Shown: positions 35,816 through 46,729, counted from the first letter of the stretch. The stretch: 51,142 bases of DNA from Actinobacteria bacterium Ga0077541 (GCA_001464995.1 LNEQ01000269.1:1-51142); one strand, 5' to 3'. Notes: generated from the letters alone by a model not told the origin. A program made the numbers and translations.

Positions 35816-36298
35816 ATGAGTGACGCGCACCCACAGGAGCCTGTCGGGCTGATCGTCGTCGACCACGGCTCACGGCGCACCGAGAGCAACCAGATGCTCG
35901 AGGTGATGGCGGGGATGGTCGCCGAGGTGGTGCCGTACCCGATCGTCGAGGCCGCCCACATGGAGCTGGCAGAGCCCTCGATCGCGACGGCCTTCGACGC
36001 CTGCGTCGCGCGTGGCGCGCGCACCGTCCTGGTCTCGCCCTACTTCCTCCTGCCGGGCAAGCACTGGCGCCAGGACATCCCGGCGCTGGTCGAGGAGGCC
36101 GCGGCGCGGCACCCGGGCGTCGACTACCTGGTCGTGGCGCCCTTCGGGCTCCACCCCCTCATGGCCGAGGTCGTCAACGCGCGGGTCGAGCACTGCCTCG
36201 CCCACGTGCGCGGCGAGGCCGACGAGTGTGAGGCCTGCGCGGGCACCGGCACCTGCAGGATGGTCACCAGCGCGGGAGCGCCGGCGCCCACCGCCTGA
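35816..36298 (+). CDS. CbiX/SirB-like chelatase with Cys-rich tail
   Basis: VGLIVVDHGSRRTESNQMLEVMAGMV...HMELAEPSIATAFDACVARGARTVLVSPYFLLPGKHWRQDIP; tail DECEACAGTGTCRM. Confidence 0.8.
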   Translation: MSDAHPQEPVGLIVVDHGSRRTESNQMLEVMAGMVAEVVPYPIVEAAHMELAEPSIATAFDACVARGARTVLVSPYFLLPGKHWRQDIPALVEEAAARHPGVDYLVVAPFGLHPLMAEVVNARVEHCLAHVRGEADECEACAGTGTCRMVTSAGAPAPTA

Positions 36299-36416
36299 GT
36301 CGCACGGCGCGGCCCGTCACGGCCCGCCGAGGAAACCCACCGCCTCCTCACAGCTGATCCCAAGGCGGGGTTGGTCTGCTGTCGCCTGACGCCAGACGAC
36401 CAGGAGGCCGCCACCG

Positions 36417-37903
36417 ATGTTCCACCTGAGCTACATGCTCGCCGAGCTGCGCCGACGCCGGGGGCGGACGATCCTGACCGCGCTCGGCCTGGCCGTCGGC
36501 GTCGCCCTGGTGGTGACCGTCAACGCCGTGGCGAGCGGCCTCGACCGAGCCCAGCAGGACGTCCTCGCCCCGCTCACGGGCGTGGGCACCGACATGACCG
36601 CGACCCGGCCGCTCGCGATCGGCGACGGCGACGGCGGCGCCGAGGGACTCACCGAGGCCGAGCGGCAGCGGCTGCGCGAGCAGGCGGGCCCCGGTCCCGG
36701 CCTCAACCTCCGCGAGCTGGAGCCCGGCTCGACCTTCAGCACCGACACCTTCGCGGCCACGAGGGAGCTGACCTTCTCCGCCTCGCAGACGGCCGAGATC
36801 GCAGCGATCGACGGTGTGGAGGCGGCCGCGGGGTCGCTGACGCTCAGCGCCAACCACGTCTCCGGGACCGTTCCGGAGATCGACGTCACGCAGGGCGGCG
36901 GGCCCGGGGGAGCGCCCCCGCAGGGTGCGTTCGGCGACAGCGACATCACCTTCGAGTCGCGCTCGGTGACCGGGGTCGACCCGGCCCAACCCGACATCGC
37001 CGCCGTGACCCCGTCCCAGATCACCGACGGGGAGTACTTCAGCGCCACCGGGTCGCCGCGCCAGGCCATCGTCTCCGCGGCCTACGCGGGCACGGAGGGC
37101 GTCGCCGTCGGCGACATCATCGGCCTCGGCGGCGAGGACTTCCGCGTCATCGGCATCGCCTCATCGCCCATCGGCGGGACGGCGTCGGACGTCTACGTGA
37201 AGCTCGCCACGCTCCAGTCGGTCGCCGACCTCGCGGGTCAGATCAACGCCGTCCGGGTGCGCGCCTCCTCGGGCGACCTCGTCCCGGCCGTGGCCGACGC
37301 GATCGCCGCCGGCCTCGAGGGGGCGCAGGTCACCACCGCGGCCGACCTCGCCGAGCGCGTCGGCGGATCGCTCGACGACACGCGCGAGCTCTCGTCCACG
37401 CTCGGCACGGCGCTCGTGATCGTGGGCCTCGTGGCCGCGGTGCTGATCGCGTCCCTCCTCACGCTCGCGTCGGTGTCGAAGAGGGTCCGGGAGCTCGGGA
37501 CGCTCAAAGCCCTCGGCTGGTCGCGCGGCGCCGTCGTCCGCCAGATCTCCGGCGAGTCCCTCATCCAGGGGCTGCTGGGCGGCGTCGTCGGTGCGGTGGC
37601 CGGCGTGATCGCCTCCCTCGCCATCGACGCCGGCGGGTGGACGCTCGAGGCGAGCGTCTCCGGCACCGCGGACACCGCCCAGGCCGCGACCGCCGCGGGT
37701 GGCCCTCCCGGCGGCGGGCCCTTCGGTCTCGGCCAGGCGGCCATCACCACCGGCTCGGAGCTCGTGGAGATCTCCACCACCCCGTCGCTCCCCCTGATCC
37801 TGCTCGCCATCGGGCTGGCGGTGCTGGGAGGCCTGATCGCCGGTGCCGCCGGAAGCCTCCGGGCTGCGCGCCTGCGTCCCGCCGCCGCGCTCCGGACCGT
37901 CGA

Positions 37904-37907
<4 letters not shown>
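36417..37907 (+). CDS. ABC transporter permease (MacB/FtsX type)
   Basis: MLAELRRRRGRTILTALGLAVGVALVVTVNAVASGLDRAQ...VSKRVRELGTLKALGWSRGAVVRQI. Confidence 0.9.
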
Positions 37908-38683
<776 letters not shown>

Positions 38684-38872
38684 GGCCGGGAGGTCGCCCG
38701 ACCCGTGGCTCGCGCCTCTGGCCGGTGGATCTGCGCTGGCGATCCTCCGGCCGGAGGCCATGAATCCGTCCGGTTCGTGAGATGTTTCTCGTGTGGGAAT
38801 CGCCGATAACGGGAACGAAGACCGCGTGGACACCCCGTCGAGCGACCTCCGGCCCCTTCTCGGGCGGAGTCG

Positions 38873-39289
38873 ATGAACCGCCCTCCGGTCCATGGTCCGA
38901 GCGTCGCCGAGTTCGAGATCGCCCCCGGCCCGACCGCACCCGGCGCGGCCCGGCGCGCCGTCGGCCTGCTGACGACGACCCTGCCCCCCTCGGTCGGCGA
39001 CGACCTGCGCCTGATCGCCAGCGAGCTCGTCACCTACGGTTTGCTCAACCGGGCGACCGGCGACGCGCCCCTCATCCTCCGCCTCGCCCGCACCGACGGC
39101 AGCACCCGTCTGGAGATCGCCGCCGGCCGCGGCAGCTCGGACCTCGAGGGCGCCGAGCTGCTCGGCCGCGACGACGGCGCCGCGATCCGCCTGAAGCTGA
39201 TCTCCATGGTCGCCGACCGCTGGGGCGTGGAGACGCGCGACGGCGTGGTGATCTGGCTGGAGATCGACGACCGGGCGACGGATCTCTAG
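38873..39289 (+). CDS. RsbW-like HATPase regulatory protein
   Basis: PGAARRAVGLLTTTLPPSVGDDLRLIASELVTYGLLNRATGDAPLILRLARTDGSTRLEIA...GAAIRLKLISMVADRWGVE. Confidence 0.7.
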   Translation: MNRPPVHGPSVAEFEIAPGPTAPGAARRAVGLLTTTLPPSVGDDLRLIASELVTYGLLNRATGDAPLILRLARTDGSTRLEIAAGRGSSDLEGAELLGRDDGAAIRLKLISMVADRWGVETRDGVVIWLEIDDRATDL

Positions 39290-39373
39290 CCCTCTCGCGC
39301 TCCGGGCGCCTGCGGCCGATGAAGGGAGTGCAGGCCCGCCGAAGGGGCGGACCCGGACCGATGGAGACACCTC

Positions 39374-39472
39374 ATGCGCAGGAACGACCGCAACGAGATC
39401 CCGGCGATGATGGCCCAGCTGCGGCGCGTGATGGCGGAGCTCCGCAACCTGGACGGCCAGATCCCGGCCTGA
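39374..39472 (+). CDS. Possible 32-aa small protein
   Basis: MRRNDRNEIPAMMAQLRRVMAELRNLDGQIPA*; GGAG upstream; amphipathic helix. Confidence 0.35.
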   Translation: MRRNDRNEIPAMMAQLRRVMAELRNLDGQIPA

Positions 39473-39503
39473 GCCTCCGCCCGGTCCCGGAGCGGACGGC
39501 CCG

Positions 39504-39773
39504 TCAGAGGCCGTCCTCCGGGGCGACGAGGTCGGGCGACAGGCGCAGGCGCAGGCCGTGCCGCTCGGCCTCGCTGGTGATCTCCGCGACAGCGAGCCGC
39601 TGGCCGTCGATGTGGCCGGCCCGGTAGGTCTCGACCAGCGCGGCCAGCATCTCCTCGGCGATCACCTCCGACGACTCATGGTCGAGGAGGGTCGCGCCGA
39701 GGCGTTCCAGGATCGGGACGATCCGATGGCGTGCGATCGTCTCGGCGGTGACCGAGTCGTCGTGGTCGGGCAC
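39504..39773 (-). CDS. Hypothetical protein
   Basis: VPDHDDSVTAETIARHRIVPILERLGATLLDHESSEVIAEEMLAALVETYRAGHIDGQRLAVAEITSEAERHGLRLRLSPDLVAPEDGL. Confidence 0.55.
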   Translation of the reverse strand: MPDHDDSVTAETIARHRIVPILERLGATLLDHESSEVIAEEMLAALVETYRAGHIDGQRLAVAEITSEAERHGLRLRLSPDLVAPEDGL

Positions 39774-39903
39774 GGTGCTCCCTCCAGGTCGGGACCTTCC
39801 CCTCGGGGTACCCGGATCGGGCGGGGCCATCACACCCCGGGGCCCGGCCGCACCTCGTGATGCTGCCCGCCGCTCCGCCCCGGGCGCGCTAGGGTCGCGG
39901 GTC

Positions 39904-41292
39904 GTGCGGAAAGCCTTGCAGGTCCTGATGTTCTTCCCCCGAGGGGGATCCGCACAGGTCTCCCGGTACCTCGCTCGCGACCTCATGGGCGCGGGGTGGT
40001 CGACGCGTGTCGTGTCGGGTTCCCTCGGCGGGCCCGGTGACCCCGGCAACGCGGCCGCCTTCTTCGGGCCTGACGCGGATCTGGTCGCCGTGCCCTACGA
40101 CGCGGCCGTCACGGCGCCCGACCCTCAGCTCGCCTCGCCGCCGATGCACCCCTCCTTCGAGGACCGGCCCGGGGCGCCCGACCGGGTGATGGCGTCGCTC
40201 GACGACCGGCATGCCGACCACCTCACCGACGAGTGGGCGGGGATCCTCGGCGCCCCGGGGGTGCTCGACGGGGTCGAGGTCGCGCACCTCCACCACCTGA
40301 CGCCGGTGCACGAGGCACTGGCGCGGGTCGCCCCGGGGCTGCCCGTGGTGACCCACCTGCACGGCACCGAGCTGCTGATGCTCGACGAGGCCGACGCCGG
40401 CGCCACCTGGGCCCACGAGGCCGCGTGGCGCGACCGCATGCGCCGCTGGGCGTGCGCGTCGCAGCGCGTGATCGTCTCCTCGGAGCCCTCGCGCGCCGAC
40501 GCCGAGCGCCTGCTGGGGATCGATCCCGAACGGCTGATCGTGGTCGCGAACGGCGTGGACCTGCGCCTCTTCGGCGGCCCGCCGGCGGGCGCCACCGAGC
40601 GCCGGGCGCTCTACCACCGCTGGCTCTGCGAGGAGCCGCGCGGCTGGTCGCCGGCCGACCCGCGACCGGGCGGCATCTCCTACACCGAGGCCGGCATCGC
40701 GCCGCTCACCGATCCCGACGCGGTCGTGCTGCTCTTCGTCAGCCGCTTCACCGCGGTCAAGCGGGCGGCGCTCCTCGTGCGCGCCCACGCCCGCGCCCGC
40801 GAGGCCCTCGGCCGCCCGCTGCCCCTGGTGTTCGTCGGCGGCGCGGCCGGGGAGTGGGAGGGGGAGCACCCCGCCGACGCGGCCGCCCGCTCGCCCTGGG
40901 GGCACGAGGTCTTCTTCGCCGGGTGGCGCTCGCACGCCGAGCTCGCGGAGGTGCTCGCCTGCGGCGACGTGCTCGCGGTCCCCTCGGTGGCCGAGCGCTT
41001 CGGGCAGGTCTACGTCGAGGCGATGGCGATGAGGCTGCCGGTCATCGCCTGCCGCGCCGCGGCGCCCCCGACCTACATCGATGACGACCCGGGTTCACCC
41101 GACCGCTGCGGCTGGCTCGTCGCCCCCGACGACGAGGCGGCCCTGGCCGAGGCTCTGGTCGCCGCGGCGTCGGATCCGGCCGAGAGGGCGCTGCGCGGCG
41201 CCAACGGCCGCCGCCGCGCCCGTGAGCGCTTCTCCTGGCAGACCCTCGCCCACACGGTCGCCGACGTCTATGCGGAGGCCGCCGCGGGCTGA
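39904..41292 (+). CDS. GT4-type glycosyltransferase
   Basis: VLMFFPRGGSAQVSRYLARDLMGAGWSTRVVSGS...VVTHLHGTELLML...VIVVANGVDLRLFGG-like; ACGDVLAVPSVAERFGQVYVEAMAMRLPVIACRAAA. Confidence 0.85.
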   Translation: MRKALQVLMFFPRGGSAQVSRYLARDLMGAGWSTRVVSGSLGGPGDPGNAAAFFGPDADLVAVPYDAAVTAPDPQLASPPMHPSFEDRPGAPDRVMASLDDRHADHLTDEWAGILGAPGVLDGVEVAHLHHLTPVHEALARVAPGLPVVTHLHGTELLMLDEADAGATWAHEAAWRDRMRRWACASQRVIVSSEPSRADAERLLGIDPERLIVVANGVDLRLFGGPPAGATERRALYHRWLCEEPRGWSPADPRPGGISYTEAGIAPLTDPDAVVLLFVSRFTAVKRAALLVRAHARAREALGRPLPLVFVGGAAGEWEGEHPADAAARSPWGHEVFFAGWRSHAELAEVLACGDVLAVPSVAERFGQVYVEAMAMRLPVIACRAAAPPTYIDDDPGSPDRCGWLVAPDDEAALAEALVAAASDPAERALRGANGRRRARERFSWQTLAHTVADVYAEAAAG

Positions 41293-42095
41293 GGCCGGTC
41301 GATGAACGCGACGGCCGTGAGCAGGGGCCGGCCGCCGGGGATGTCGCGGCCGTCGGCCTCGCGGGGCCTGTTGACCAGCCGCCCGCCCACGACGAGCGTG
41401 GTCGACCCGCCGCCGTCGAGGTTGATCGCCTCGTGCGCGCCGAGCGCGGCCATCAGCTCGGCGAGCTCGGGCAGCGTCAGCCCGGCCTCTCCGGGAGCGC
41501 GTCCCTCGGTGGCGACCGCCAGCAGGCGGGTGTCGTCGTGACCGATGGCCGCGCGCGGATGCCGTCCGGCGGTGATGTCGGAGTCGAACTGGGCGTTGCC
41601 GGCCGAGAAGCCCTCCCGGTCCTCGTCCTCGCGCACGATCGGCAGGCCGCCGGCCACGAGTGCCGGGCCCGCCTGCAGCAGGTCGCCGGCCGGCCAGGAC
41701 GGCAGCGCCGCCAGCGGGGCGACGGCCAGGCGCTCTCCCTCGATGTGCAGGCACGCCCGCGCGGGGGCGAAGAGCGGGTCGAAGGGGGCGGTGGGCATCC
41801 TCTGGCCGTCGCGCCAGACCTCGCCGAGCGCGGGTCCGGCGGGCGTCACGAAGAAGCCGCCCACCAGCGCGTCGCCGACGCCCGAGCGGGTGCACCATGC
41901 GTGGAGCGGCTCCGGGGCCGGGAGCGCGACCACGCTCGCGCTCACCAGGGCGCGCGGATAGACCGCCACGTGCACCGTCGTCGCCCGGTCGCCCGAGCCC
42001 ACGCGGGTCGACCGGATCTCGCGCCGTGACGTCGCGACGGGGGGCATCTCCTCCCCATCGGCCGCCTCACCCCGCGATTCCACCCCGGTGACCAC
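41268..42095 (-). CDS. Phosphodiester glycosidase (NAGPA-domain) protein
   Basis: GDALVGGFFVTPAGPALGEVWRDGQ...RHPRAAIGHDDTRLLAVATEGRAPGEAGLTLPELAELMAALGAHEAINLDGGGSTTLVVGGRLVNRP. Confidence 0.85.
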   Translation of the reverse strand: MVTGVESRGEAADGEEMPPVATSRREIRSTRVGSGDRATTVHVAVYPRALVSASVVALPAPEPLHAWCTRSGVGDALVGGFFVTPAGPALGEVWRDGQRMPTAPFDPLFAPARACLHIEGERLAVAPLAALPSWPAGDLLQAGPALVAGGLPIVREDEDREGFSAGNAQFDSDITAGRHPRAAIGHDDTRLLAVATEGRAPGEAGLTLPELAELMAALGAHEAINLDGGGSTTLVVGGRLVNRPREADGRDIPGGRPLLTAVAFIDRPQPAAASA

Positions 42096-42173
42096 AGGGA
42101 GCCACTCTAGGGGCAGTCTCGGCTGCGCCGGTGACGATCCGGGGAAACCGGCCCCGGCGCGCCGGCCGCCGGG

Positions 42174-42395
42174 CTACATCTCCCCGCGGCCCCGTCGCCA
42201 CGCCCCCCAGACGGCGAGCTCCCGCTCGTCGGCCAGGCCATCGAAGAAGGCGAGAGCCGGAGGATCGGCCTCGGCCACCCCGGAGACGGAGGCGAGGGCC
42301 GGCGCGACGCCGGCCACCTCGTCGGAGGGCGTCGCCCGCTCACCTGCGAGTCGCCTCACCAGGCCCTGTCCGGTGTCGCGCGTCCTGGTCGTCAT
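42174..42395 (-). CDS. Hypothetical small protein
   Basis: MTTRTRDTGQGLVRRLAGERATPSDEVAGVAPALASVSGVAEADPPALAFFDGLADERELAVWGAWRRGRGEM; 4-bp overlap with the upstream STAS gene. Confidence 0.5.
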   Translation of the reverse strand: MTTRTRDTGQGLVRRLAGERATPSDEVAGVAPALASVSGVAEADPPALAFFDGLADERELAVWGAWRRGRGEM

Positions 42396-42943
42396 GCCAC
42401 CAGCTCCTGCGTCGCCCACCGCGGGGAGAGCCTCGGCAGCGGGGCCGGCCCCGTCAGGGCCCCGAGCCCGCAGAGGCCCAGCAGGCGCGCGACCGGAGGC
42501 AGCGCGCCTCGCGTGATCAGCGACCCGTCCCACTCACGCAGGCGCGCCGCTGCCGCTCCGACCGTCCGTGCGCCCCGGCCGTCGATGAACTCGAGCCGAC
42601 GCAGGTCGAGGACGACGCGCGCCGGCCGGAGGCGCAGGGCGGCGTCGACGGCGCTCTCGAACAGGTGGCCGCCCGCGAGATCGAGCTCCCCGATCAGGGC
42701 GATGCCCTCGTGACCGGGCGCGATGCCGGGAAAGACCACGTAGGTCTGCCGGTCGAGGTCGAGCACCGTGATCGCCGAGCGTCGCCGAGCGGCGAAGGGA
42801 AGCCCGTCGGTGACGGTCCCCGAGAGCCGGTCGTCCCTCCCGCCTCCGGCGATCACGAGCCGGTCGTCGCCGGAGCCGATGTCGGCGGAGCCCTCGGCCG
42901 GCCACCCCGACGTGGTGGGGCGGATGCGCGTCGTCGTGCCCAT
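42392..42943 (-). CDS. STAS-domain protein
   Basis: GIALIGELDLAGGHLFESAVDAALRLRPARVVLDLRRLEFIDGRGARTVGAAAARLREWDGSLITRGALPPVARLLGLCGL. Confidence 0.8.
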   Translation of the reverse strand: MGTTTRIRPTTSGWPAEGSADIGSGDDRLVIAGGGRDDRLSGTVTDGLPFAARRRSAITVLDLDRQTYVVFPGIAPGHEGIALIGELDLAGGHLFESAVDAALRLRPARVVLDLRRLEFIDGRGARTVGAAAARLREWDGSLITRGALPPVARLLGLCGLGALTGPAPLPRLSPRWATQELVA

Positions 42944-42957
42944 GCTTAACCTCGCTC

Positions 42958-42988
42958 GCGTCCGATCAGGCAGGACGCCGCCGGGGTC
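42958..42988 (-). promoter_or_regulatory. GACCCCGGCGGCGTCC leader motif plus hairpin, copy a
   Basis: Minus strand GACCCCGGCGGCGTCC-TGCCTGATC-GGACGCGAGCGA upstream of the STAS gene. Confidence 0.5.
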
Positions 42989-43084
42989 TCGGGCGACGGT
43001 CGTCGCCCGGCCGGGGCCGGGCGGGGTTGCGGACGAACGTACCACGGACCCGGGGCCCGGCGCGAGGGGTCGGCGCCGCACGCA

Positions 43085-44554
43085 TCACCAGAACCCGAGC
43101 ACCTTGAACCAGGCGCCTCCCACGACCATCCAGATCGCCACGTTCACGGCGCCGATGAGGGCCCCCATCCGCCACCACTCGCCGAGGGTCACGTAGCCGG
43201 CGCCGAAGAGGACGGGCGCCGGCCCGGTCGCGTAGTGGGTCAGCGACGCGAACAGCGAGCTCTCGAACGCCAGGACGAGCGCCGCGAGCTCCGGCGGGGT
43301 GCCCACGGCGATGGACGTCGCGAGGAAGGCCGCGTACATCGCCGTCACGTGCGCCGTGTTGCTGGCGAACAGGTAGTGCGCCCCGAAGTAGACCAGGGTC
43401 AGGATGAGGAACGCCACCTGCCAGGACATGCCGTCGACCCCGGACGCGATCTGGCCGCTGAACCAGCCGATGAAGCCCAGTTCCTGGAGCTGCCCGGCCA
43501 GCATGATGAGGACGGCGAACCACACCAGGGTGTCCCACGCGGCCCGCTCGGCGAGCAGGTCGTCCCAGGAGAGCACGCCGGCGATGAGCAGCACGCAGAC
43601 CCCTGCGAACGCGCTCACCGTGGGGGAGACGCCAAGCATCTGGTCGCCCAGCGACCAGAGCAGCAGGAGCATCGCGATCGTGGCGATCATGAGCTTCTCG
43701 GAGCGCGACACCGGCCCGAGCTCCCCGAGTCGCCGGGTCGCCTCCCGCGGCGCCTCGGGCGTGTCGCGCAGCTCCGGGGGGAAGACCCGGTAGAGCAGCG
43801 CCGGCACCACGACCAGGCTCACGAGCCCCGGGACGCTGGCGGCGAGGGCCCACTTGCCCCACGACAGGGACACGCCCTGGTCGCCGGCGAGCTGCTGGAT
43901 GACAGGGTTGGCCGCCATCGCCGTCGCGAACATGGCGCTCGTGACCGCGTTGATGTGGAACGAGGACAGCGTCAGGTAGGCGCCGAGGCGACGACGTGTC
44001 CCGTCGTCGGGCTCCGATCCGGTCAACGTGCTCAGCGACCGCACGATCGGGAAGAGCACGCCGCCGGCGCGAGCCGTGTTGCTCGGCGTCGCGGGCGCCA
44101 GCACGAGGTCGGTGAGCGCCATCCCGTAGCCGAGCCCGAGCGACCGCTTTCCCAGCAGGCGCACGAACCCCAGGGCGATCCGCGTTCCGAGCCCCGTGAC
44201 GGCGAAGCCCTTGGCGATGAAGAACGCGCAGACGATCAGCCAGATCGTCGGGTTGCCGAAGCCGCCGAGCGCGACGGAGGGCTCGACCGCCTCCGACAGC
44301 ATCGTCGCCGTGAGGCCGATCAGGGCGACGGCCCCGAGCGGGAGGGGCCGGAGGATCAGACCGAGGATCGTGCCCGCGAAGATGGCGAACACCGTCCAGC
44401 CCGCGGCCTGCACCTCCTCCGGGCGGGGGATCAGCAGGATGCCCCCGGCGAGCGCGAGGGGCGCGATTCCCTTCAGGAGGCGCGCGGACGGCCGGGGCGG
44501 GCCGTGTCTCACCGGCCGTCCCGGCTCGGCGACGGGCGTCGGCAGGTCACTCAC
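43085..44554 (-). CDS. DASS/SLC13-family anion transporter
   Basis: VFAIFAGTILGLILRPLPLGAVALIGLTATMLSEAV...APATPSNTARAGGVLFPIVRSLS...YFGAHYLFASNTAHVTAMYAAF. Confidence 0.9.
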   Translation of the reverse strand: MSDLPTPVAEPGRPVRHGPPRPSARLLKGIAPLALAGGILLIPRPEEVQAAGWTVFAIFAGTILGLILRPLPLGAVALIGLTATMLSEAVEPSVALGGFGNPTIWLIVCAFFIAKGFAVTGLGTRIALGFVRLLGKRSLGLGYGMALTDLVLAPATPSNTARAGGVLFPIVRSLSTLTGSEPDDGTRRRLGAYLTLSSFHINAVTSAMFATAMAANPVIQQLAGDQGVSLSWGKWALAASVPGLVSLVVVPALLYRVFPPELRDTPEAPREATRRLGELGPVSRSEKLMIATIAMLLLLWSLGDQMLGVSPTVSAFAGVCVLLIAGVLSWDDLLAERAAWDTLVWFAVLIMLAGQLQELGFIGWFSGQIASGVDGMSWQVAFLILTLVYFGAHYLFASNTAHVTAMYAAFLATSIAVGTPPELAALVLAFESSLFASLTHYATGPAPVLFGAGYVTLGEWWRMGALIGAVNVAIWMVVGGAWFKVLGFW

Positions 44555-44591
44555 TCCGAATCGCCTCGAGGATGTCCAGACGCGCCGCCCG

Positions 44592-45833
44592 TCACGCCGG
44601 CACCACGCTCTCAAGCGCCCGCCGGGGGCTGGCCACCGGCGCATCCTTCGCGTAGCCGACCCGGAACGCCACGAGCGCCTCCCGGCCGGCCGGGACGAGC
44701 GTGCGCAGGGCGTCGGTGAACCGCGGAGCGATACCCAGTTCGCGCTCGCGGTCGGCGCGTTCGGTGAGCTGGTTCATATGTTGCAGCGCGATGCCCTCAC
44801 GGGTCGCCCAGAGGTGGATCCGCTGCAGCGCTCGCCCTCCCCGCAGGCGCTGGATGTCGTCGCCCGCGTCGGGCACGGTGACGATCCCGAATGCCGCCGC
44901 GGTGCCGATCTGCCGCTCGCGCATGCCGGTCACCCAGGCGGCGTCGAGCGACGCGTCGGACTGCGCCGGCAGCACCTTGGCGAGCGCGGCGACCAGATCG
45001 GAGAGGCCCGAGGCGTCGATCGTGAGGCCGTCCCGCAGGCGCTGCACCTCGTCCCAGTCCTGGCGGAACCAGACGTCGTTCTCGCGTGCCTGGTCGCGGT
45101 CGGCCACGACCGCCTCCGTGGCGGCGGCCATCAGGTCGCCCACCCGCCGCCGCCCCGCGTCGTCCGCGAACCAGACCACGCGCACCTCGTCCAGATCCCC
45201 CTCACCGAGCGCCGCCATCGACCGCAGCGCCCCGGCCGGGACCGCGCGTCCCACCTCGAAGGCGTCCCGGCTGCTGTGGCGCTCCGGGATCTGCGCGTAG
45301 AGGCCCGGCGTCGCGGCTGCGGCCCGCCGCAGGTCGAGGCGGGCGACGTGCAGGGGCCGGGCGTCGTCGGGCCGCAGGGTCACGGTGCTCTGCAGGCCGC
45401 CCTCCTCGCCGGCGATGACGCAGTTCTCGATCGCGCAGCCCAGGCTCACGAGCATCTCCCGGCGGAAGGGGTCGAGCGCGCCGGTGCCGCGGCTGCGGTC
45501 GGCGTAGAGGTCGATGCGCAGGTCGGACACGCGGAAGATCCACGCCTGGGCGTTGTGCGCGTTGGCGGCGAGGATCGCGGCCGCGACCATGCCCAGCGGG
45601 GTCCCCCGGTGGTCCTGCCAACTGCGCCACGGGTCGTACGCCATCCCCGTGCCCGCGCTGAAGACGCCGTTGTCGTACGCCCGGTAACCGATCGCGCCGG
45701 TGCCGACCACGAGGACCGCCGCCGCCCCGAGACCGGCGCGGCGCAGCAGGGCCCGTCGCGTCACCGGGGGGCGCGAACCGTCCGTCGCGGGCGTCCCCGT
45801 GTTCTCAGGCGGTCTCTCCGCGATCGGCGTCAT
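44592..45833 (-). CDS. Nitroreductase-family protein with twin-arginine-like signal (Acg-like)
   Basis: TRRALLRRAGLGAAAVLVVGTGAIGYRAYDN...RGTPLGMVAAAILAANAHNAQAWIFRVSDLRIDLYADRSRGTGALDPFRREMLVSLGCAIENC. Confidence 0.75.
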   Translation of the reverse strand: MTPIAERPPENTGTPATDGSRPPVTRRALLRRAGLGAAAVLVVGTGAIGYRAYDNGVFSAGTGMAYDPWRSWQDHRGTPLGMVAAAILAANAHNAQAWIFRVSDLRIDLYADRSRGTGALDPFRREMLVSLGCAIENCVIAGEEGGLQSTVTLRPDDARPLHVARLDLRRAAAATPGLYAQIPERHSSRDAFEVGRAVPAGALRSMAALGEGDLDEVRVVWFADDAGRRRVGDLMAAATEAVVADRDQARENDVWFRQDWDEVQRLRDGLTIDASGLSDLVAALAKVLPAQSDASLDAAWVTGMRERQIGTAAAFGIVTVPDAGDDIQRLRGGRALQRIHLWATREGIALQHMNQLTERADRERELGIAPRFTDALRTLVPAGREALVAFRVGYAKDAPVASPRRALESVVPA

Positions 45834-46290
45834 CGGGCCACCTCCCGCCCGATGTGCGGTCCGCGCCGTCGATGACCGTGATGTGGACGACCGAGTCGGC
45901 GAAGGTGATCGTGAGCCGTGGCGGAGCCCAGATGACCGAGTCGTCGCCTCCGGCCCACCATTCGCCGTGCAGGAAGCCGACCGCGGGCACTGTCAGCCAC
46001 GCCCCGGAATCGAGGATCACGGCGTCCGCAGGCGCCTCGTGCCCGCCGAGGGACCAGAGCACCCCGAGTCGCGCGACCGGCGGGCCGAGGAGTACGCCCC
46101 GGCTCGTGATGCGGACCTGACCGCCTGCTCCGCCGGGTCGCATCTGGACGACCACGTCGCGGCCGATGAGGCCGTCGAGGCGCGAGAGGGTGGCGGGGCG
46201 ATCGAGGGTCGCGCGCCGGGCCTGCCGGGGGACCATCGCCATCGCCGGCTGGGACCGCGCCGGTGGCGTCACCACATCGGGCGGCGCCAT
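45805..46290 (-). CDS. Hypothetical protein
   Basis: MAPPDVVTPPARSQPAMAMVPRQARRATLDRPATLSRLDGLIGRDVVVQMRPGGAGGQVRITSRGVLLGPPVARLGVLWSLGG. Confidence 0.6.
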   Translation of the reverse strand: MAPPDVVTPPARSQPAMAMVPRQARRATLDRPATLSRLDGLIGRDVVVQMRPGGAGGQVRITSRGVLLGPPVARLGVLWSLGGHEAPADAVILDSGAWLTVPAVGFLHGEWWAGGDDSVIWAPPRLTITFADSVVHITVIDGADRTSGGRWPDDADRGETA

Positions 46291-46715
46291 CAGGGGTGCA
46301 CGGTCGCGACGACCGCGTGCGGGTCGCCGCCGATCACGATCCGGCCGCCGTGCCGGTCGGGATTGCAGACGTCCTCGGGGAGGTCGGGATTGAGCGCGCG
46401 GAAGATGTAGGCGCCGGGGCGGAAGGTCCCCAGCCACCCCTGGCGTCCGCAGAGCTCGTCGAGGGCGTCCCGGACCTGCGACTCGCTCATCGGGGAACAC
46501 GCCGAGCCGGGTGGCTCGTGGCCGGGTCCGGCGCCGCCCCCCTCGAGCACGATCTCCGGGTGGTAGGGGTGGATGTGGAGCACGTCGGCCGTCGCGAAGG
46601 CGCCGTTCAGACCCGGGCGCCTTCCGATCAACCGCAGGAGGATCCGCGCATCCTCACTCAGCGCGTCGATCCGCCGGCCCGCCGTGGAACCGCTGTCGGT
46701 TGCGGCTGCATCCAT
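46290..46715 (-). CDS. Hypothetical protein
   Basis: MDAAATDSGSTAGRRIDALSEDARILLRLIGRRPGLNGAFATADVLHIHPYHPEIVLEGG...GAYIFRALNPDLPEDVCNPDRHGGRIVIGGDPHAV. Confidence 0.6.
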   Translation of the reverse strand: MDAAATDSGSTAGRRIDALSEDARILLRLIGRRPGLNGAFATADVLHIHPYHPEIVLEGGGAGPGHEPPGSACSPMSESQVRDALDELCGRQGWLGTFRPGAYIFRALNPDLPEDVCNPDRHGGRIVIGGDPHAVVATVHP

Positions 46716-46729
46716 GTCGCCATCCCGTC

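Noticed and set aside
38780-38870. SigB-type promoter (GTTT...GGGAA) upstream of the 38873 HATPase gene
   Set aside because: Spacing between the GTTT and GGGAA boxes is far too short for a canonical promoter.
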